This document shows, piece by piece, positions 1 to 12,900 of a stretch of DNA of 64,000 nt. Position numbers and translations under genes: made by a program. How positions within the stretch are numbered: position 1 is the first letter of the stretch; each line of letters opens with the position of its first letter. This stretch comes from Phoronis australis (taxonomy: Eukaryota > Phoronida > Phoronidae). The notes beneath the pieces are model-generated. The model did no database searches. It was not told where the DNA came from and saw only the letters and a program-made list of their open reading frames with translations. The stretch is from positions 1-64,000 of the forward strand of contig NMRA01000361.1 of assembly GCA_002633005.1 (NCBI GenBank), in the 5' to 3' direction.

Positions 1-59
1 ACCGCGTTATGCGTTTGTGACTTAAATCTTGTCCACGTTTACGCAAAACTAATTAATAT

Positions 60-605
60 ACAAAAGTATATATTAAACGAAATTACAGCACGGGTGCCAT
101 TAGGTTGTCCCTGGACGGTAAAAACAGCTAAAATCTTAGGCTACCAAGACAATCAGCGAGAGTTAGGGTGAATCTTGAGACTTACGTTTGACGACTCTTC
201 ATCCTGGTCAGAACATATTAATCTGGTGGGAAAAATTGAACAAATCTGTGGCGTACTCCGAGTATTGAATAAACTCAAGAAACATTCTGCCTTTGTTCGC
301 TCTGACAACGATTTACTCGTTCTTAATCCACACTCACTAAATTTGGCATCACAATATGGTAGGCTTTTAAAAATGTTAACAGACTACAATTCCTTCAGAA
401 ACTGGCCTTAAGAATAATCACCAACTCACACTACGTTGTCCATGTAGGCAATTTATTAAAATACTTCTGCTTGAAGACACTCTTAATATATACCGCTGGA
501 AAATAGATCACAAGGTTTTACACTGCCAACATCCACACTGTTTTTATTTTCAAAACAAATTCATATGCTATCACAACCTTAACAACAGATCACGTATAAA
601 TTCTT
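60..605 (+). mobile_element. Decayed LINE reverse-transcriptase C-terminal fragment
   Basis: A broken open frame around 175-411 reads FDDSSSWSEHIN followed by ICGVLRVLNKLKK. This resembles the segment after the catalytic core in CR1/Jockey/L2-type reverse transcriptases (a 'hLsWseHI...' block, then 'gvLyrlr'). After frame changes the homology continues with QKLALRIITNSHY (about 395-433) and then NIYRWKIDHKV (about 484-520), the usual order in these LINEs. Several frameshifts and a stop near 510 show it is dead. No poly(A) or 3' tail was recognised. The LINE clade is inferred from motif order only. Confidence 0.7.
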
Positions 606-612
606 GTTCGCC

Positions 613-764
613 AGGGCTGGGTTGCATAAAACTTCAAAATTATCCGCTGGACTAAGTTGGATTGTTGCATGTCGTCAGGTGCATTGTTCAACAATAACAC
701 GTGACGCGTGATCATGCATTGTCAGTGTTGCTATACGGCGTATAACTTTTATGCAAATGGGCCT
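613..764. mobile_element. Short MITE-like element with imperfect terminal inverted repeats
   Basis: The left end (agggctgggttgcataaaac) is an imperfect inverted match to the right end, whose reverse complement begins aggcccatttgcataaaag. The element is about 152 bp and has no coding capacity. It abuts the LINE relic. No convincing target-site duplication was seen. Confidence 0.45.
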
Positions 765-1059
765 AGATCTCTATGGAAACTTTCTTGTCGCAACTACAAT
801 CCTATACCGACTTCATTTTACTAATAAATCGCGGCAAGTCACTGTTACATTTTCACATTTCTAGAATCATTAATGAAAATAAAATATCCTCATCAGTTCT
901 AGAGAAGATGGACACCCACTCCGTTGCTGGTCTTTCACGATTTGCAAGAACAAAATTCAAGATACTCATCTATTAGGCAATAACTCAAGCTGTTTCTCTT
1001 GCATCTGTGTTCACCATACAAAAATTACACCATTACAAAAAACACTTGCTACAAATTTG

Positions 1060-1131
1060 CGCACATACACGCGCGCGCGCTCGCGCGCACACACACACAC
1101 ACGCATACACGAGCACACGCACACGCAAACA
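1060..1131. repeat. Mixed (CG)n/(CA)n simple repeat
   Basis: Alternating purine-pyrimidine tract: a gcgcgc core running into acacac, then degenerate cacg/caca repeats. It is a possible Z-DNA-forming microsatellite. Confidence 0.9.
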
Positions 1132-3469
1132 TATATAAAACGCATTTCTCAGTAACAATTTGCTAATCATATAGTCGCATGATCATAAAATTTGCTTATC
1201 AAATACTCACGTGACCATCGATCTCCTTTATCTATTGCTGTCGTGACAAGGGAAAATTCGAGCCAAGTTTGTGACACTTTATCTATTTCATGATTCTCGA
1301 TTTAGGGCATATTTCTGGAGCAGTACCATCAATATTTTACATTCTTTTTTCTGACTAGTGCGTTTTAAAACCGTTTTCTGTAACCGGAGGACAAATCCTA
1401 GCTACGATTTATGTCAAATTGTAGGAGATTTCCTACCGAACTCATACATGTATGGAATAATTCACTTTCTCAATTGCTTAGAAATTAGGAGCAGAAAACA
1501 GATGATACTCTTACGTTTTAGTGGTTTATAAACAAATGAAAGTCCTAACTGAACATATCTACAATACATAATTACAAATAAGTAGTTCTTATGTGATAAT
1601 ATTGTATTTCGCACTATTCAGAGTAACTAACTAACATCAACGCTACAGTGAATGTGAATTTTAACTATAGCTTACCGGATATTTGCAGAAAACTGTTGCT
1701 TACATGTATTAGAATGGAAGGTGTGTGCGGGAGCACTTGGACATTTAAATTGGCATGGGTATTGCGGGACGTTAATTTGTTGTTGATAAGGTAATGTGTG
1801 TGCGGGTTCATTTGAACCTGTCAACTGGTATAGACACTACGAGAGGTAAAATTTTGACATCTGCAATTAAAGGGTTGGAGTGTACTACCTCCAGGAGGTG
1901 TTTGTAATTGCTGGAAAACCCGAAAGGATTGGCGGCAGAGGATTAGAAGATTTACATACTAATTTGAAACAGGACAGTATAAACAAGTCATCAACAGACA
2001 GAAGGTTCAGACATTTTAATAATGCCTTGAGTGAAAGAAATGCGACATGTTTATGTTTCAGACAGTCACCTTGACAAATTCAACTAAGTTTTAGGAGATT
2101 GTAATTGTTGAATTGCCATCAAACATTTACATACGTGAGATGGGGTGAAATGTGTGATTAGTATAGCAAAAGTAGTGTTTTGGATGAAAATAATTTCAAA
2201 TTTTGATGATAAATTTCCACATGTTTTTGCTATTTTATGTAACACTTCTTGAACACATTTGCTCCAAGTGAGGTGGTTGCATAAGTGTATTCCGAGAAAT
2301 GAGGGTAGTAACATAGGCTATTGTTTTGTTTGTTTTTTTTGTAAAATTTGTAATTTGGGATATTTTCATTTGTAATGTGTTCTTGTAAACGACTGAAAAA
2401 CATTGAAGTCATCTTTACGTGTATTGGTATGAACTGTTATTGTGTACAGACCAATGTATTAAAGCGTTTAAAACCAGCAATTTCATATAAAAAACACTAT
2501 AAGAAACAACACCACCAGTTGACCAGCTGCCAAATCAGAAAACATGAAAACACTATCCGGCGATATCTTAATTAGCTGATCTCGAGTTATGAGCAATTAT
2601 TGGTCGCTACATGCTACATAAAATCGGACTAACCCATCACAGCATTGGTCATCATCGATTGTGTTCAGTTGTCAACCGCTGGTTTTCCTGGGGTTAAGGG
2701 TATGATAAGGAAAAGCGAGGTGTTCATTTATGGAAGTTCTTGGTCAGTGACAACTTAATGCTTGACCAAGCTGTGGCTCTTCGCTTTCTCGCGGGACATC
2801 GAGAAGCGGGATATGGTATAAGTTTGTACAAGAAACTCGCGTGTTGATGGTCATAACACATTGGCGCTGGGTACGTTTATACGTAACACTATTATTCGTG
2901 AAGGTACAAAAAAAGCTTTTCATTGAATTCGACTTTCTTCTATTTCCTCGTTTTTTGGAATGTGGAATTCTCGATTGTGATATGCAGTGCCGTAAAGTAA
3001 GGTTTAGTGATGCTGACAAAATTGTCATTTGTCAAAACAAGGAAAATGGTGGTTTCAAACACTTTTAAGTATTTAAAAATACATAATGCATGCCAATTAT
3101 GTGTTAATGCAAAACGCATAAATTTCTTGTTAGCAAACACTAATTGAGCTAAGTGATGCATGAAGTTTGTTTTTAACCACAAGTAAACATTTCATTGTGA
3201 CATGACCCTGAGTGCCGCGCGTGCACAAGGTCGTCAGCGTCGTAGAGAAGCGTTTGATATTTGGACATGGAGTTGTGTTCCATTGCGGTCGTCACTTGGG
3301 TCGGATATCTGGTCGCCAAGCTCTGGTGACCGATTTAGATTACACGCAGTCGGCAAATGCGAATTTTTTAAAATTGCTTATGTTACCTATAAACTGAAAT
3401 GGACAACCAAAATCGCAAATACTTGAAAGCGCTTCGTACGCACTAGCGGAATCGCCACATTTTTTTAAA
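1132..3469. other. Intergenic, no gene recognised
   Basis: I see only short chance open frames, none with splice context or a family resemblance. 3202-3430 is locally richer in GC and open in several frames, but encodes nothing recognisable. Confidence 0.5.
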
Positions 3470-3730
3470 TCGCCGTAATCGCTGTATTCGCGTGGACAGA
3501 CAAAACGAAACTTTTCGAAAACCATGGCCAACCTCCTGATCATATGTGTGAAAGGAGTTTTTGAAAACGCAAAGAAGAATAATTTGCGTTTTCGATCGTA
3601 TTTGGTGTGGATAGAAAACTTTATAAACCATACGAAAACGGAATGGTGTGGACAGAGAACTTTTTGGCGACGCAATAAAATAAAAATTACGTTTTCAAAA
3701 TGAAAACAGATTCGTCTGGACAGAGCTTAA
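3470..3730. repeat. Degenerate repeat with recurrent GTGGACAGA motifs
   Basis: The motif gtggacaga or a close variant recurs near 3493, 3606, 3650 and 3715, each time near gaaaac/gttttc blocks in both orientations. This looks like the remains of a small DNA element. Boundaries are approximate. Confidence 0.35.
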
Positions 3731-4424
3731 GACTAACGGAAATAGCCGACAACGATAAATCTGTGACGTTGGTAATGGTTTATTGGCAGCCAAAAGTTGG
3801 GAGTGGAATCTGTATTGAAATCCGGACACTCGGTGAAATCGACGATACACGGTCTGCTGCCGGTCAATCAAAAATTTGCTGAGCGGTCTGCTATTTTTGG
3901 CACCTCTCGCCGACTCGATCCCGGCCTGTCGGCAATAATTCGTGACTTGTGCTATAATATATAAAAAGAGTGACAATGGTTCCAGGTGCCCCCACAGCCC
4001 CCTTCCTCGAGAAAGGTGGATTATCTGGAAATGAAAGTATACTCGTATAATTACGAAAGAAATACAACTGGTTAAATCTGATTGCCCCCTCACTCCCTGC
4101 AAGAGGTAGTTTACAAAAAAATCATTTCAAAACAGAAAAGGTGCGACGATTGGTTCTGGCATCAGGAAAACCTCCAGAACGAATAATTACAGAAAAACGG
4201 GGATAGCAGAGCGGCAGTTGTTTCCAAGATTGGAGATACTGCCTTGTGCGGATTATACATGTACTGTACTTACGACGGGTGGGGCAAGATATCCAGTCCA
4301 GTCGGGATTAAACGCCCACGTCTGTTAAAACCATAAAACACGTGCGAAACGCGCACAAGCGCCCACTTCACTTCACGCCTCTATTTGCTCAACAGCGTAT
4401 TGTAACCAAGAACGATGGTAGATA

Positions 4425-4858
4425 ACGGGGTTTTCCGTAGATAAGCTCACCCGATGAAACGCCCATGGGCGTTTATTCGGAAAATTATGCCGAATAAACG
4501 CCCATGGCCGTATATTTGGTGTAACAACTTCTGGTGTCAAGTGTCCAGATAGTGCGGCGTTTATTCGGAAAATTTTCTCTTAAATGCCCGCTAACCGTCA
4601 ACTTTTAGTCACAAATTCAGTTTTGTGGAGCATTTATCATTTATAAAAACGAACAAAGTTCTGGCAAACTATGCATGTATTTACATAAAATTTAAAAACA
4701 CATTTCAAAGTAAAAACTGCCAGGAAACCTATGACTTTTCGTTTATACGCCCCCTCTTCCGAATAAACACACGGACGTTTATTTGGTGTTACCAAAACGT
4801 CTGGAATTTTTCATTTTCCGAATACACGCCCATGGGCTTATCTACGGAAAATCCCGGT
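4425..4858. mobile_element. MITE/foldback with ~22-bp terminal inverted repeats
   Basis: The left end acggggttttccgtagataa (from 4425) mirrors the right end 4836-4858, which in reverse complement reads accgggattttccgtagata. Inside is an almost perfect hairpin: arm 4461-4480 (gcccatgggcgtttattcgg), 9-nt loop, arm 4490-4509. The 'cgtttattcgg' word recurs at about 4558 and, inverted, near 4759. It is non-coding. No clear target-site duplication. Confidence 0.6.
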
Positions 4859-6930
4859 GCAGTAGTGCTAGTTGAAGCAGCATTTTGCCCTGTTTGGCTG
4901 GGTATAAACGAAAAATGAATTAGGTCTTTACACCCATAATTTTCCTTACCGTAATAAGATTCCATTTCCACCGAACTCTGAAGCATTTTCTCGAGTCTAC
5001 GCTGGTACTTTGGTTGATATTGGAAACGGAATCCAATCAGGCCAGATAAAGAATATTGTGAAGCAAATTTTACGAAAGAAAATGGCCTAATTCAATTTTT
5101 GTTTTTGAGGATACTAAACATGGGGATTTTTATGCCTTTTCTCCAAGTAGTATCTAATTATGAATACGCCTGCCACTGTTACACTGACGTCATTCAGGTG
5201 TGATCTCGGTGGGCATAGATAACATACAACATGCCGTGAAAAGATTTCGCGCATTCTCAACCCAAATTAAATTGATATTGTAGCTTACATGACACGGTGT
5301 CTTTAGGCAAAACGCCTACTGAGAATAGAGCAAAGCGCCCAGGCTAAGCGTCATACCCTACGGGAAGCCTTTCACCCGACCCAATACCAATATTATCAAA
5401 GGTTATGCGATTTGAATACACGTTTTTAACAAAATCTGTCCATTATTACGGAAAAAAACACTAGAGCAGTATGGTGGCGAGGCGGTTAAAAACCCTATTC
5501 AAATTGACATTTTTCTTGTGAATCAAGAGCAAACTGACTATACATACCAGCACGCGCCTAACGTCGTCGCCGCCGCGACAAACACGTAGCAGAACCTAGG
5601 CCGATTTGTCTGTGGTGTCCTAGGTAGTCACTTCTCCCAGAATTAGAAATTAATAGAAACCATCAGTTAATGAAAAGTGTATTGACTTATTGGTCTATGG
5701 GTTGACGAGACGTGACGCCATACATTTTGATTGCCAGGTGTTCTGGATGTTTACTCTTTTCCGAACGACAATTGCACTGACTGGATGATTGGAATATGTT
5801 TTAATATCGTAAAGCTGTGGCAATAGTGCATAGATCATTATTTAATGGCATACCAAATACTGTGATAAATATGTCCCTGTTATATCGTTATTGGCATATT
5901 ACTACGTTCACACTGTTATTATTTTTACTAAAGTAGTTTAAACTTGAATAAACTCTTTTATTTTTGCTCATAATCTGCGACCAGGGGCAATACACTTAGG
6001 CGTTTAGGGATTGGGCGTTTTCCCTTAAAGAGGCCTGGAACGTGAAAACTCGTAAACGTATATATAAACCTATCGTGACGAATCAAATTCTTGTGAATGC
6101 GGGCGTGAGAGTTGTTCACTTTAAATATTGTAAGAATTTCTTAAAAATCATCAGATTCACTATTTTTGAAACACAGACGAATTGAAATGTAAACCCTTTC
6201 ATCCCAGCCCAGTTTTCAAATTTTCCGCCCCTGTTAATGCGCTCTAAGAATTGCCCAGTCAGTCAACAAGTGAGTCATCGCCTGTTAGGAGTTCAACGGG
6301 AAATGAATTTATGGACGTTCTCTCTTAGCTAGACCCTTCCTTTACACTATTTCATGCATGACCTTTTTGCGCTATGACTCTTATTCTGAAAACCATTTCA
6401 AATTGCTGTATTTAAGTTTGCCACTGTCGCAAGCTGGATCGGTAATGACTCGAGGTATCAAACTGCACTCTTCTGTTTTTCAATGAATGAAACAGACCTA
6501 AAGAAAAAGAGTTGGTTGGCAGGTGATTGTAATTTGACGTTACGTTCATTTGTTGTGCAATAGGGGAGGAACCAAGCCAATCGCCAACTATTAGTGTTGC
6601 ACTACTAGGCTACTCAGAGTCTGTTTGCTAGGCCTATTGAGCCATACCTTACTTACTTTGTAGCCTAGTAAATGGCCAATATCGGTGTTACGGCCGAAAA
6701 ACGTTTTGCCAGCGGAGGGGGGATGGGAAAGATTTCTCAGTCGAAGTAATCATAACTTTGACAAGGGCAGTGTCATGAACTTTTAATCGGCCTAGTGGCC
6801 ATATATTGATGTTTGCCTCACGGGCGATAAGGCCCATTGATCCCGTTCGATTTTTTTCGCCTAATGTGTACTGACAATGGAACTTTAAACTGAAATTATA
6901 AGAAAGCGACCGAAATTTGTACCAGAAAGT
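4859..6930. other. Intergenic upstream of TMEM70
   Basis: Around 5082-5107 there is a word (cctaattcaatttttgtttt) related to the end of the foldback in the GSTO intron (17194-17217), suggesting a diverged copy. Otherwise I see no gene or RNA. 5900-6930 may include the distal TMEM70 promoter. Confidence 0.4.
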
Positions 6931-7035
6931 GTGCTCCATCTCCGCGGCATGTCCCTACGACCGTCATTCACCGGACTGTCCGCCCCTGCGCCCACTGAAA
7001 CGGATTCACAATCACCCGAAAGGTGGCGCTACTCA

Positions 7036-7044
7036 CCGGAAGTG
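7036..7044 (+). promoter_or_regulatory. ETS/GABP (NRF-2) type site beside the TMEM70 start
   Basis: CCGGAAGTG is a perfect GABPA/NRF-2 core. It ends about 15 bp before the proposed TMEM70 ATG. GABP sites at or near the start are typical of vertebrate nuclear genes for mitochondrial proteins, which fits the downstream gene. Function here is inferred from the motif and its position. Confidence 0.5.
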
Positions 7045-7059
7045 TCGAGAAACTGCGGC

Positions 7060-9918
7060 ATGAGTTCAAAACTGTTAGTCGGAGGATTAGGCCTACGTCT
7101 TTGGACTTTGCCAGTTAGACAGGTTGTGTCGCAGTTTGAGTGTCGTGTTGTGTGAGAATCTGTTGTAAAGAAATATTTTTAGTTCACTGAACTCAAACAA
7201 ATATCATCTGTTGCCACGCGCAGTAATAATGAGATCTCAAAATACCCGGTGTCACATACGTTTCCCCAGGGAAATTAGTTGATTCATCATCTTAGCTTTG
7301 CCATTCTTACAGCTTATTTGGGAAGGGGGATCTCTGTTTAAAAGGTATTTTCGAACTAGTTATTCCCACTCAACAAATTCAGGCTTACCTTTCAATAAAC
7401 TTTGTCCTTTTTAGATGTTTCGTGACCCTTTAGTCTTGCAATGAACCACTTGCAGGTTTCCTCACTGACGGGCTGAGGAAGTGGGACTAAATTGCTATAG
7501 GCCTGTAGTCTTGCATTTGAAAAATCTAGCATTAGGTCTTACATGTCTTGGGCGGGTTCCCGTTGGGCTGTGCAGCAACATTTCACCATTGTGTTATGAA
7601 GGCAAGTGGAACAAAATATACATTGTTTCTCATCTTGCAAAAGGTCTAGTAAGCTAGATTCAGTCTTGTTACTGGACCAATTTACTTGGCCACATGATAA
7701 AAACCATCCATTGACAGCCACGTTATTTTAAGGCCAAGGTCACAACTTTTTTAGTTAATAGTCAGGTGACCCATAATTTGCATAGGCGTGTATTGCCTAT
7801 GGAGAAATGAGTTTCCTGACAACTCTTGTGCATGCATCACACTTGTCTTCATTTGAGGATATATGATGAAATATCTGTGTAAGTCAGTATTTGCCAGTTT
7901 CATGTATTGCAGTGGTTTGTTTTTGCATCAAATTAGCAATAAGTTAGAATCTAACGAATACCCACTCCTGACCTAGTTCTGACCCATATCACTCAAGAAC
8001 CTTAGGCTTTATTTCTGTTTTTGTTGACAAAGGAAGTTATTACATTCGAAAATTTCAAATTTCAGTTGATCCATTCTTGTTGTTTTATTTACCTATTTAT
8101 ATTCTACTTTTCATGAAACAATAGTATCCTTGGGAGGATCTGGATCGCCTTACTTAGTTTCAGATTTATTTTCTACGTTATTTATCAAGAACCTTCAAAT
8201 GCAAGAGAAATACCACTCTGAAATTTTTAATAATGATGTCTAAAGATACACAAGTAATTGTTAATGAACAAACCATATTTTTGACGTTTTCCGTAAATGA
8301 GTCTTCAGGGAACTTCTGCTTATTTCGCAAGGAAATTTATTTCCCTTGACACCAGCCAATCTGAATATGATCATTGTGACCTATCGTAGTGTGATGAGGG
8401 CAAGTAGTGCTGTGGCAGTGATGAATGGAGGCAATCAACTTTACAAAAGCTGGTTTAGTCTGGAAAGGTGTCCCATTTGTAAACAAGTATTCACAGACAC
8501 GTGGCTATAGGTAGAGACCTCGTGCATGAAGACTAGTAATTCTTATTATTTGGCCTATATTTTGCAAAACAAAACATTTCGACAGTGGTAGTACTAGTTG
8601 AAGGTAGTAATACAATCGTAGGTTTATTGTCGAACCCATATTGGCGATGGATTCAGTATTTCAGTCATACTGCACTGGTTTCTCTTCAGGACACTTTAAA
8701 TTTGCCCATGAAGTAACAGAATTTCGCCTTTCCAAAACTGAAATTTAAACTTAAAAAGTGACAGAACTTATAAAAGGCTTACTTTCTTCAGACACTGTTA
8801 CTGGCCGTAGGTGAGGCAGTAGGTTGGTGAAGAATCGTCCTGTGTATTTGGCGAGTGGTGAACTTACATAAAAAATGGGATAACCTTTAGTACAAAGCTG
8901 TATAAATATACATTGGATTGGCCAGTGTAAACAACTAGTGAAATCAACTGGTTAACTGCAATGAATTGTGACTGGTTGTAGACAGGTCTTTGTAAGTGGC
9001 GTATAGGATAGAACTCTGGCATTGCTATCTATATTTCAAGAGCACGGAAGTTATTAAAGTGTCAGCATTCTAGTGGTTTCAGAAAAAGGGTTATTCATAC
9101 TTTTTATCTGTTTTGGAAAACAAGTGACTTAATGCTGGTATTCAAAGAACTTATGTGGAAGTAGACTCCAAGATTTTGCTGATGTTAGAGTTTTGCCAAG
9201 TGTGTAATTTATTAATGTCTTGGTCACATGACTTCCTGTACACTAACTGTGAAAGTGTGATAATAACAATTATTTAATTATTATTTTGCAGTCAATATTG
9301 CCAGTGTCATGGCAGACTAGTGAGTTATTCGTCAGAGGACAGAGCACCAGTTTGAACAAAGGTACACACTCTGTTGTGAAACTTTCGACGCACACAGTTC
9401 TCAAACCTCAGAATTCACGTCACCTGTCAATTCAACAGAACAAGGATGCAGACCAGGGCAGACTAGTCTACGAAGGCACCATTTCTAGAACAGTGAAAGG
9501 AGTAAAGGCATTCTCTTTGTTCACCAGTTGTTTAGGAGTTGGGGTTCAGCCATGGGTCTGGACCCAGGTAGGGTCTGAGATTCAAAATAAAATACTTGTG
9601 GTCAGCGTATTTGGATTTTCAATTCTTTGCATGCCTCTGTTATTACATTTTGTGACAAAGAAGTATGTTACCAAACTTTACTGGGATGAGCCTGGACGGA
9701 AGTTCACAGCGGAGACCATATCTTTGTTTTTGCGCCGAAAGTCATTGACGTTTTCTGTTGATGAAGCAGAGATGGCAGAGATGTCTGGTATTTTTACCAG
9801 TTTCAAGGCAAAGGGACAAGCATTCTTTGTGGATGGTAGCACATTCTTAGACCGAGAAGCATACATAGCACTAATGGGTTTGGACAAACCATTTGAATGG
9901 GAAGAACAGTCAAAGTAG
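7060..9918 (+). CDS. TMEM70: TMEM70-like mitochondrial ATP synthase assembly factor (2 coding exons)
   Basis: Exons are 7060-7149 and 9292-9918, joined in phase 0, giving about 238 aa (human TMEM70 is 260 aa). Exon 1 (MSSKLLVGGLGLRLW...) is Arg/Leu-rich without acidic residues near its start, like a mitochondrial presequence. Exon 2 follows a ttattttgcag acceptor. It carries the family start block GRLVYEG (about residues 86-92), two hydrophobic segments (about 101-120 and 131-151) ending in HFVTKKYVTKLY, and the C-terminal FLDREAYIALMG block resembling TMEM70 'F.nredYi.LMG'. TMEM70 sits as a hairpin in the inner membrane and promotes ATP synthase c-ring and complex I assembly. The exon 1 donor (gtt|gtgtga) is not ideal; a better-looking donor two bases on would break the frame. 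Family call is strong; exon 1 is moderate. Confidence 0.85.
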
Positions 9919-12900
9919 GATTGAAGGTGGAAACTACGTAGTAAAAATTTTATCGTGTGTTATATTAACTGTTTCCTAGTGGAATAATCTTGGTGAAACT
10001 AAGCTGTAAATTAAATCATGGAATGTTATCTTATTACAATACATTAATCTGTTATGATCTCTGTCTCTTGCCTATGTTTTTTGTTATTATTATTATTACT
10101 GAGTTCTCTCGATTTTGGTGGTGGTTTGATTGTAATGGGTTCAACATGCCCGGGCTGTTCTCCCAATGCTAGGACGTGTGCATGTTCTGTGTAGGATTTC
10201 AGAAATTTTAAGTTTGAAATGAATGTCATGTTAGAAATTAAGAATAACATGGGCCATTTCCTGGTCTGGAATACATACATAGTTGCCAACTGTTACCTTT
10301 ATAAAGCTTTGAACATGGCTGCATATTTTCGTGCTATACCCCTGTTTCACTCTTCCATTTCTCAGGAACAGCTAAGGAAACGTCACCATGTTTTGTGGGG
10401 GGAAGGTGGTGGACATTTTCCCTTGTGGTATCCTAGATCCAGTTTTCCCATTTTTTCATTTTGGAATGTTAACAACTATGCATGTATCTTTATTTAATTT
10501 AGTTTTTAAAAGTGTCCGCTTTTTAATGGCATATTTACTTGAATATTCAGAACAAATCTGACATTCATCTAGATGTCTGTTTAGAAGTCTAGGCATTTAT
10601 ATTGATTCATTTTATCCCTGTAAGTGCTTGGCTATTTCCCAGCAAGTGTGTTGGAACCGCCCACGACAAATGTCAAGCAGTTTCATCTACTCATGTTTTG
10701 GAAATACACATTATTTTAAACCATAGATCGTAGACAGCATATTGTCAACTCTGATATCTTTTGACATTGCCAGCCTGCTTGTGTGCTAATCTCATCTTCC
10801 CATCAGTTTATTTGGATAGGAAAGTTTGGTATTTAATTCACTGCCTATGATTGGAATTAAGCTCCCGGGTGTTATTTTTCGTTGAATTACCATTTTGTTT
10901 TCATTTTATTCCATTTTGAAGGTCATGTTGTCCGAACATCGAATGTCCATTTTTAGTTTATTTTATACTTTTACATTGGCCCCTTTTGTCGCCCGTTTTT
11001 GGTGGATGTCCTGGTCTATCTATGAGTCTTCATGTACTTCTTATTATAATACTTTTCTGATCAGTCATTTGGCCATTTTTGATTATGGATGATTTCTTAC
11101 TTCCACACCCTTCGTCATGTATACACGTACCTTGTGGTCATGCAGTAGTGTGTGTTTAGCCTACAAAAGACGGAAGCATTCCAGCTTTTTAGGTTTCTGT
11201 CACTTGGCTTCATTTTGACCACCAGGAGGTGCTTTGTGTTATCGTCTGCTACCATGGGCCAGACGGCTTCAAAAAAAGGTTGAAGTTTTTGTAATGTAGC
11301 CTATGACTTAAGTTCATCGCAGCTTTGAAAACTAATTGTGTTAACATGCTGGCATTTCTTCTTCGGTGACCCGGATGGCTCTCTTCTGCGGAAGGAGGCA
11401 GGTATCGTAGATTAAGAACCAAGTTTTTAATCTATGAAGGCTCTGAGTATGCCTGCTCACGAAAATGCGAGCATCCAAAAATGATAGGGCTACTTTTCTC
11501 AATCACGTTAAGCATGGTTTCCGATCATAATGGGAAATCTGGAAAACCAAAAAGTTCACGAAAATAGTTTCCAGGCGTGGAAAACTTATTGAAACTGAAA
11601 AATTTGTAAAAACTGAAGAAGACTAGTACTAAGACGGTCAACCACTTGCTTTGGTTAATCGAACCGAAACCCGTTCGAAACCCATTCAGTTAGCGTTCTT
11701 ACCGAAAGTGGTAATTCAAAAATGAACAGTTTTTGATTGAAATGCTGAACAATTTTCAAAATCAGTTCGGAAGTGGGGGGCAATGTGTCCCTCGGAATAA
11801 TCGCAGGCCTCTGGATCGACACCGTTGATTGGCAAAGGGGAGAAGAGAGACTACAAGGCGAAACATGAGAGAAGAAGAAATTAAAGAGACTATGAACCCG
11901 TTTTCCGTAACAAAAACAAGTTTTGATTTAAACAAGTTGCCCGTACTAAATTGGTCTCAAATTGTTTTGTTGTCTAGTCAGGGATAATTTCGGGGCTTCG
12001 AATGAATTTACAGTTGGTTAGTGCTCTGGAGAGCAGGCTTGTGAAGTTGGCTTGTCACGGGGAGTGTCATGTCTGCAAAGTACATCAACCCTCCTCTCAA
12101 AGATTTCCAGGTAGCCTACAGCATCTCTTTGATGTCGTTGTAGAGGGAGTTGTTTCACGTCATTCGCTGTGCAGATCAGACCGCGGCGGTAAGAGATTTT
12201 TCTTTGTCCGCATAGCCTACTTGTAGCTGCCAGAAGTAATCTCGCCATGTCTAAGTTTCATTACCTGATTCAATGGTCAAAAGTTAATTACTGGTGCGAT
12301 GATTGTAAACATACTTTTGGACCTTCGAATTCTTTTTCAAAAGATGCGAAAAAAACTATTTCTTTTTGGTATATAAAAACATGGTCATGTGACCCAATTA
12401 ATATCAGATCTGCGGGCACAGCCAGTCTTTCTACTTTCACAAAATGTATGCCTTTTACTGATTTGAAATGTATAGCCTTGTAAAAGTTGGCTAAGGTCCA
12501 GCATAACCTTGAAACTCTTCAAGTTTTGTAAATGTTTGGCTAAGGGCACGATCTTGTTAGGAATTCACTGCATTCTGTTCAGTTGCTTCTTTGTTGTGAA
12601 TGTGTTTTTACACATTAGAAGTGTTGCGTGCAAGCAGGGACACCTGGTCCCAAGTAAATATTTATTTCCTGTTTAAGGTTTTCTTGGTCCCACCATGTAC
12701 TGGCGGGAAAAAATATACTTTCTTCTTAAAAGCTTGTACTAAATTGATGATCGCGCGCTGAACTTGAACCAATAATGATGGTCAGGCAATTGACCTCCGG
12801 AATTGGTAACGCCGATGAGGTGATTGCAAGGGCCTATGGCCGGAAATAATAGGAGGCCAACAGGACAGAAACTAACGTTTCTGACCTGGACGATCGATTT

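Noticed and set aside
3695-4102. 135-codon open frame on the minus strand
   Set aside because: No recognisable domain; overlaps degenerate repeat sequence and an opposing frame; no splice context.
12069-12110. Candidate first exon of GSTO (MSAKYINPPLKDFQ, then a gtagcc donor)
   Set aside because: The donor is weak and no catalytic-cysteine exon was found to connect it to 15986.
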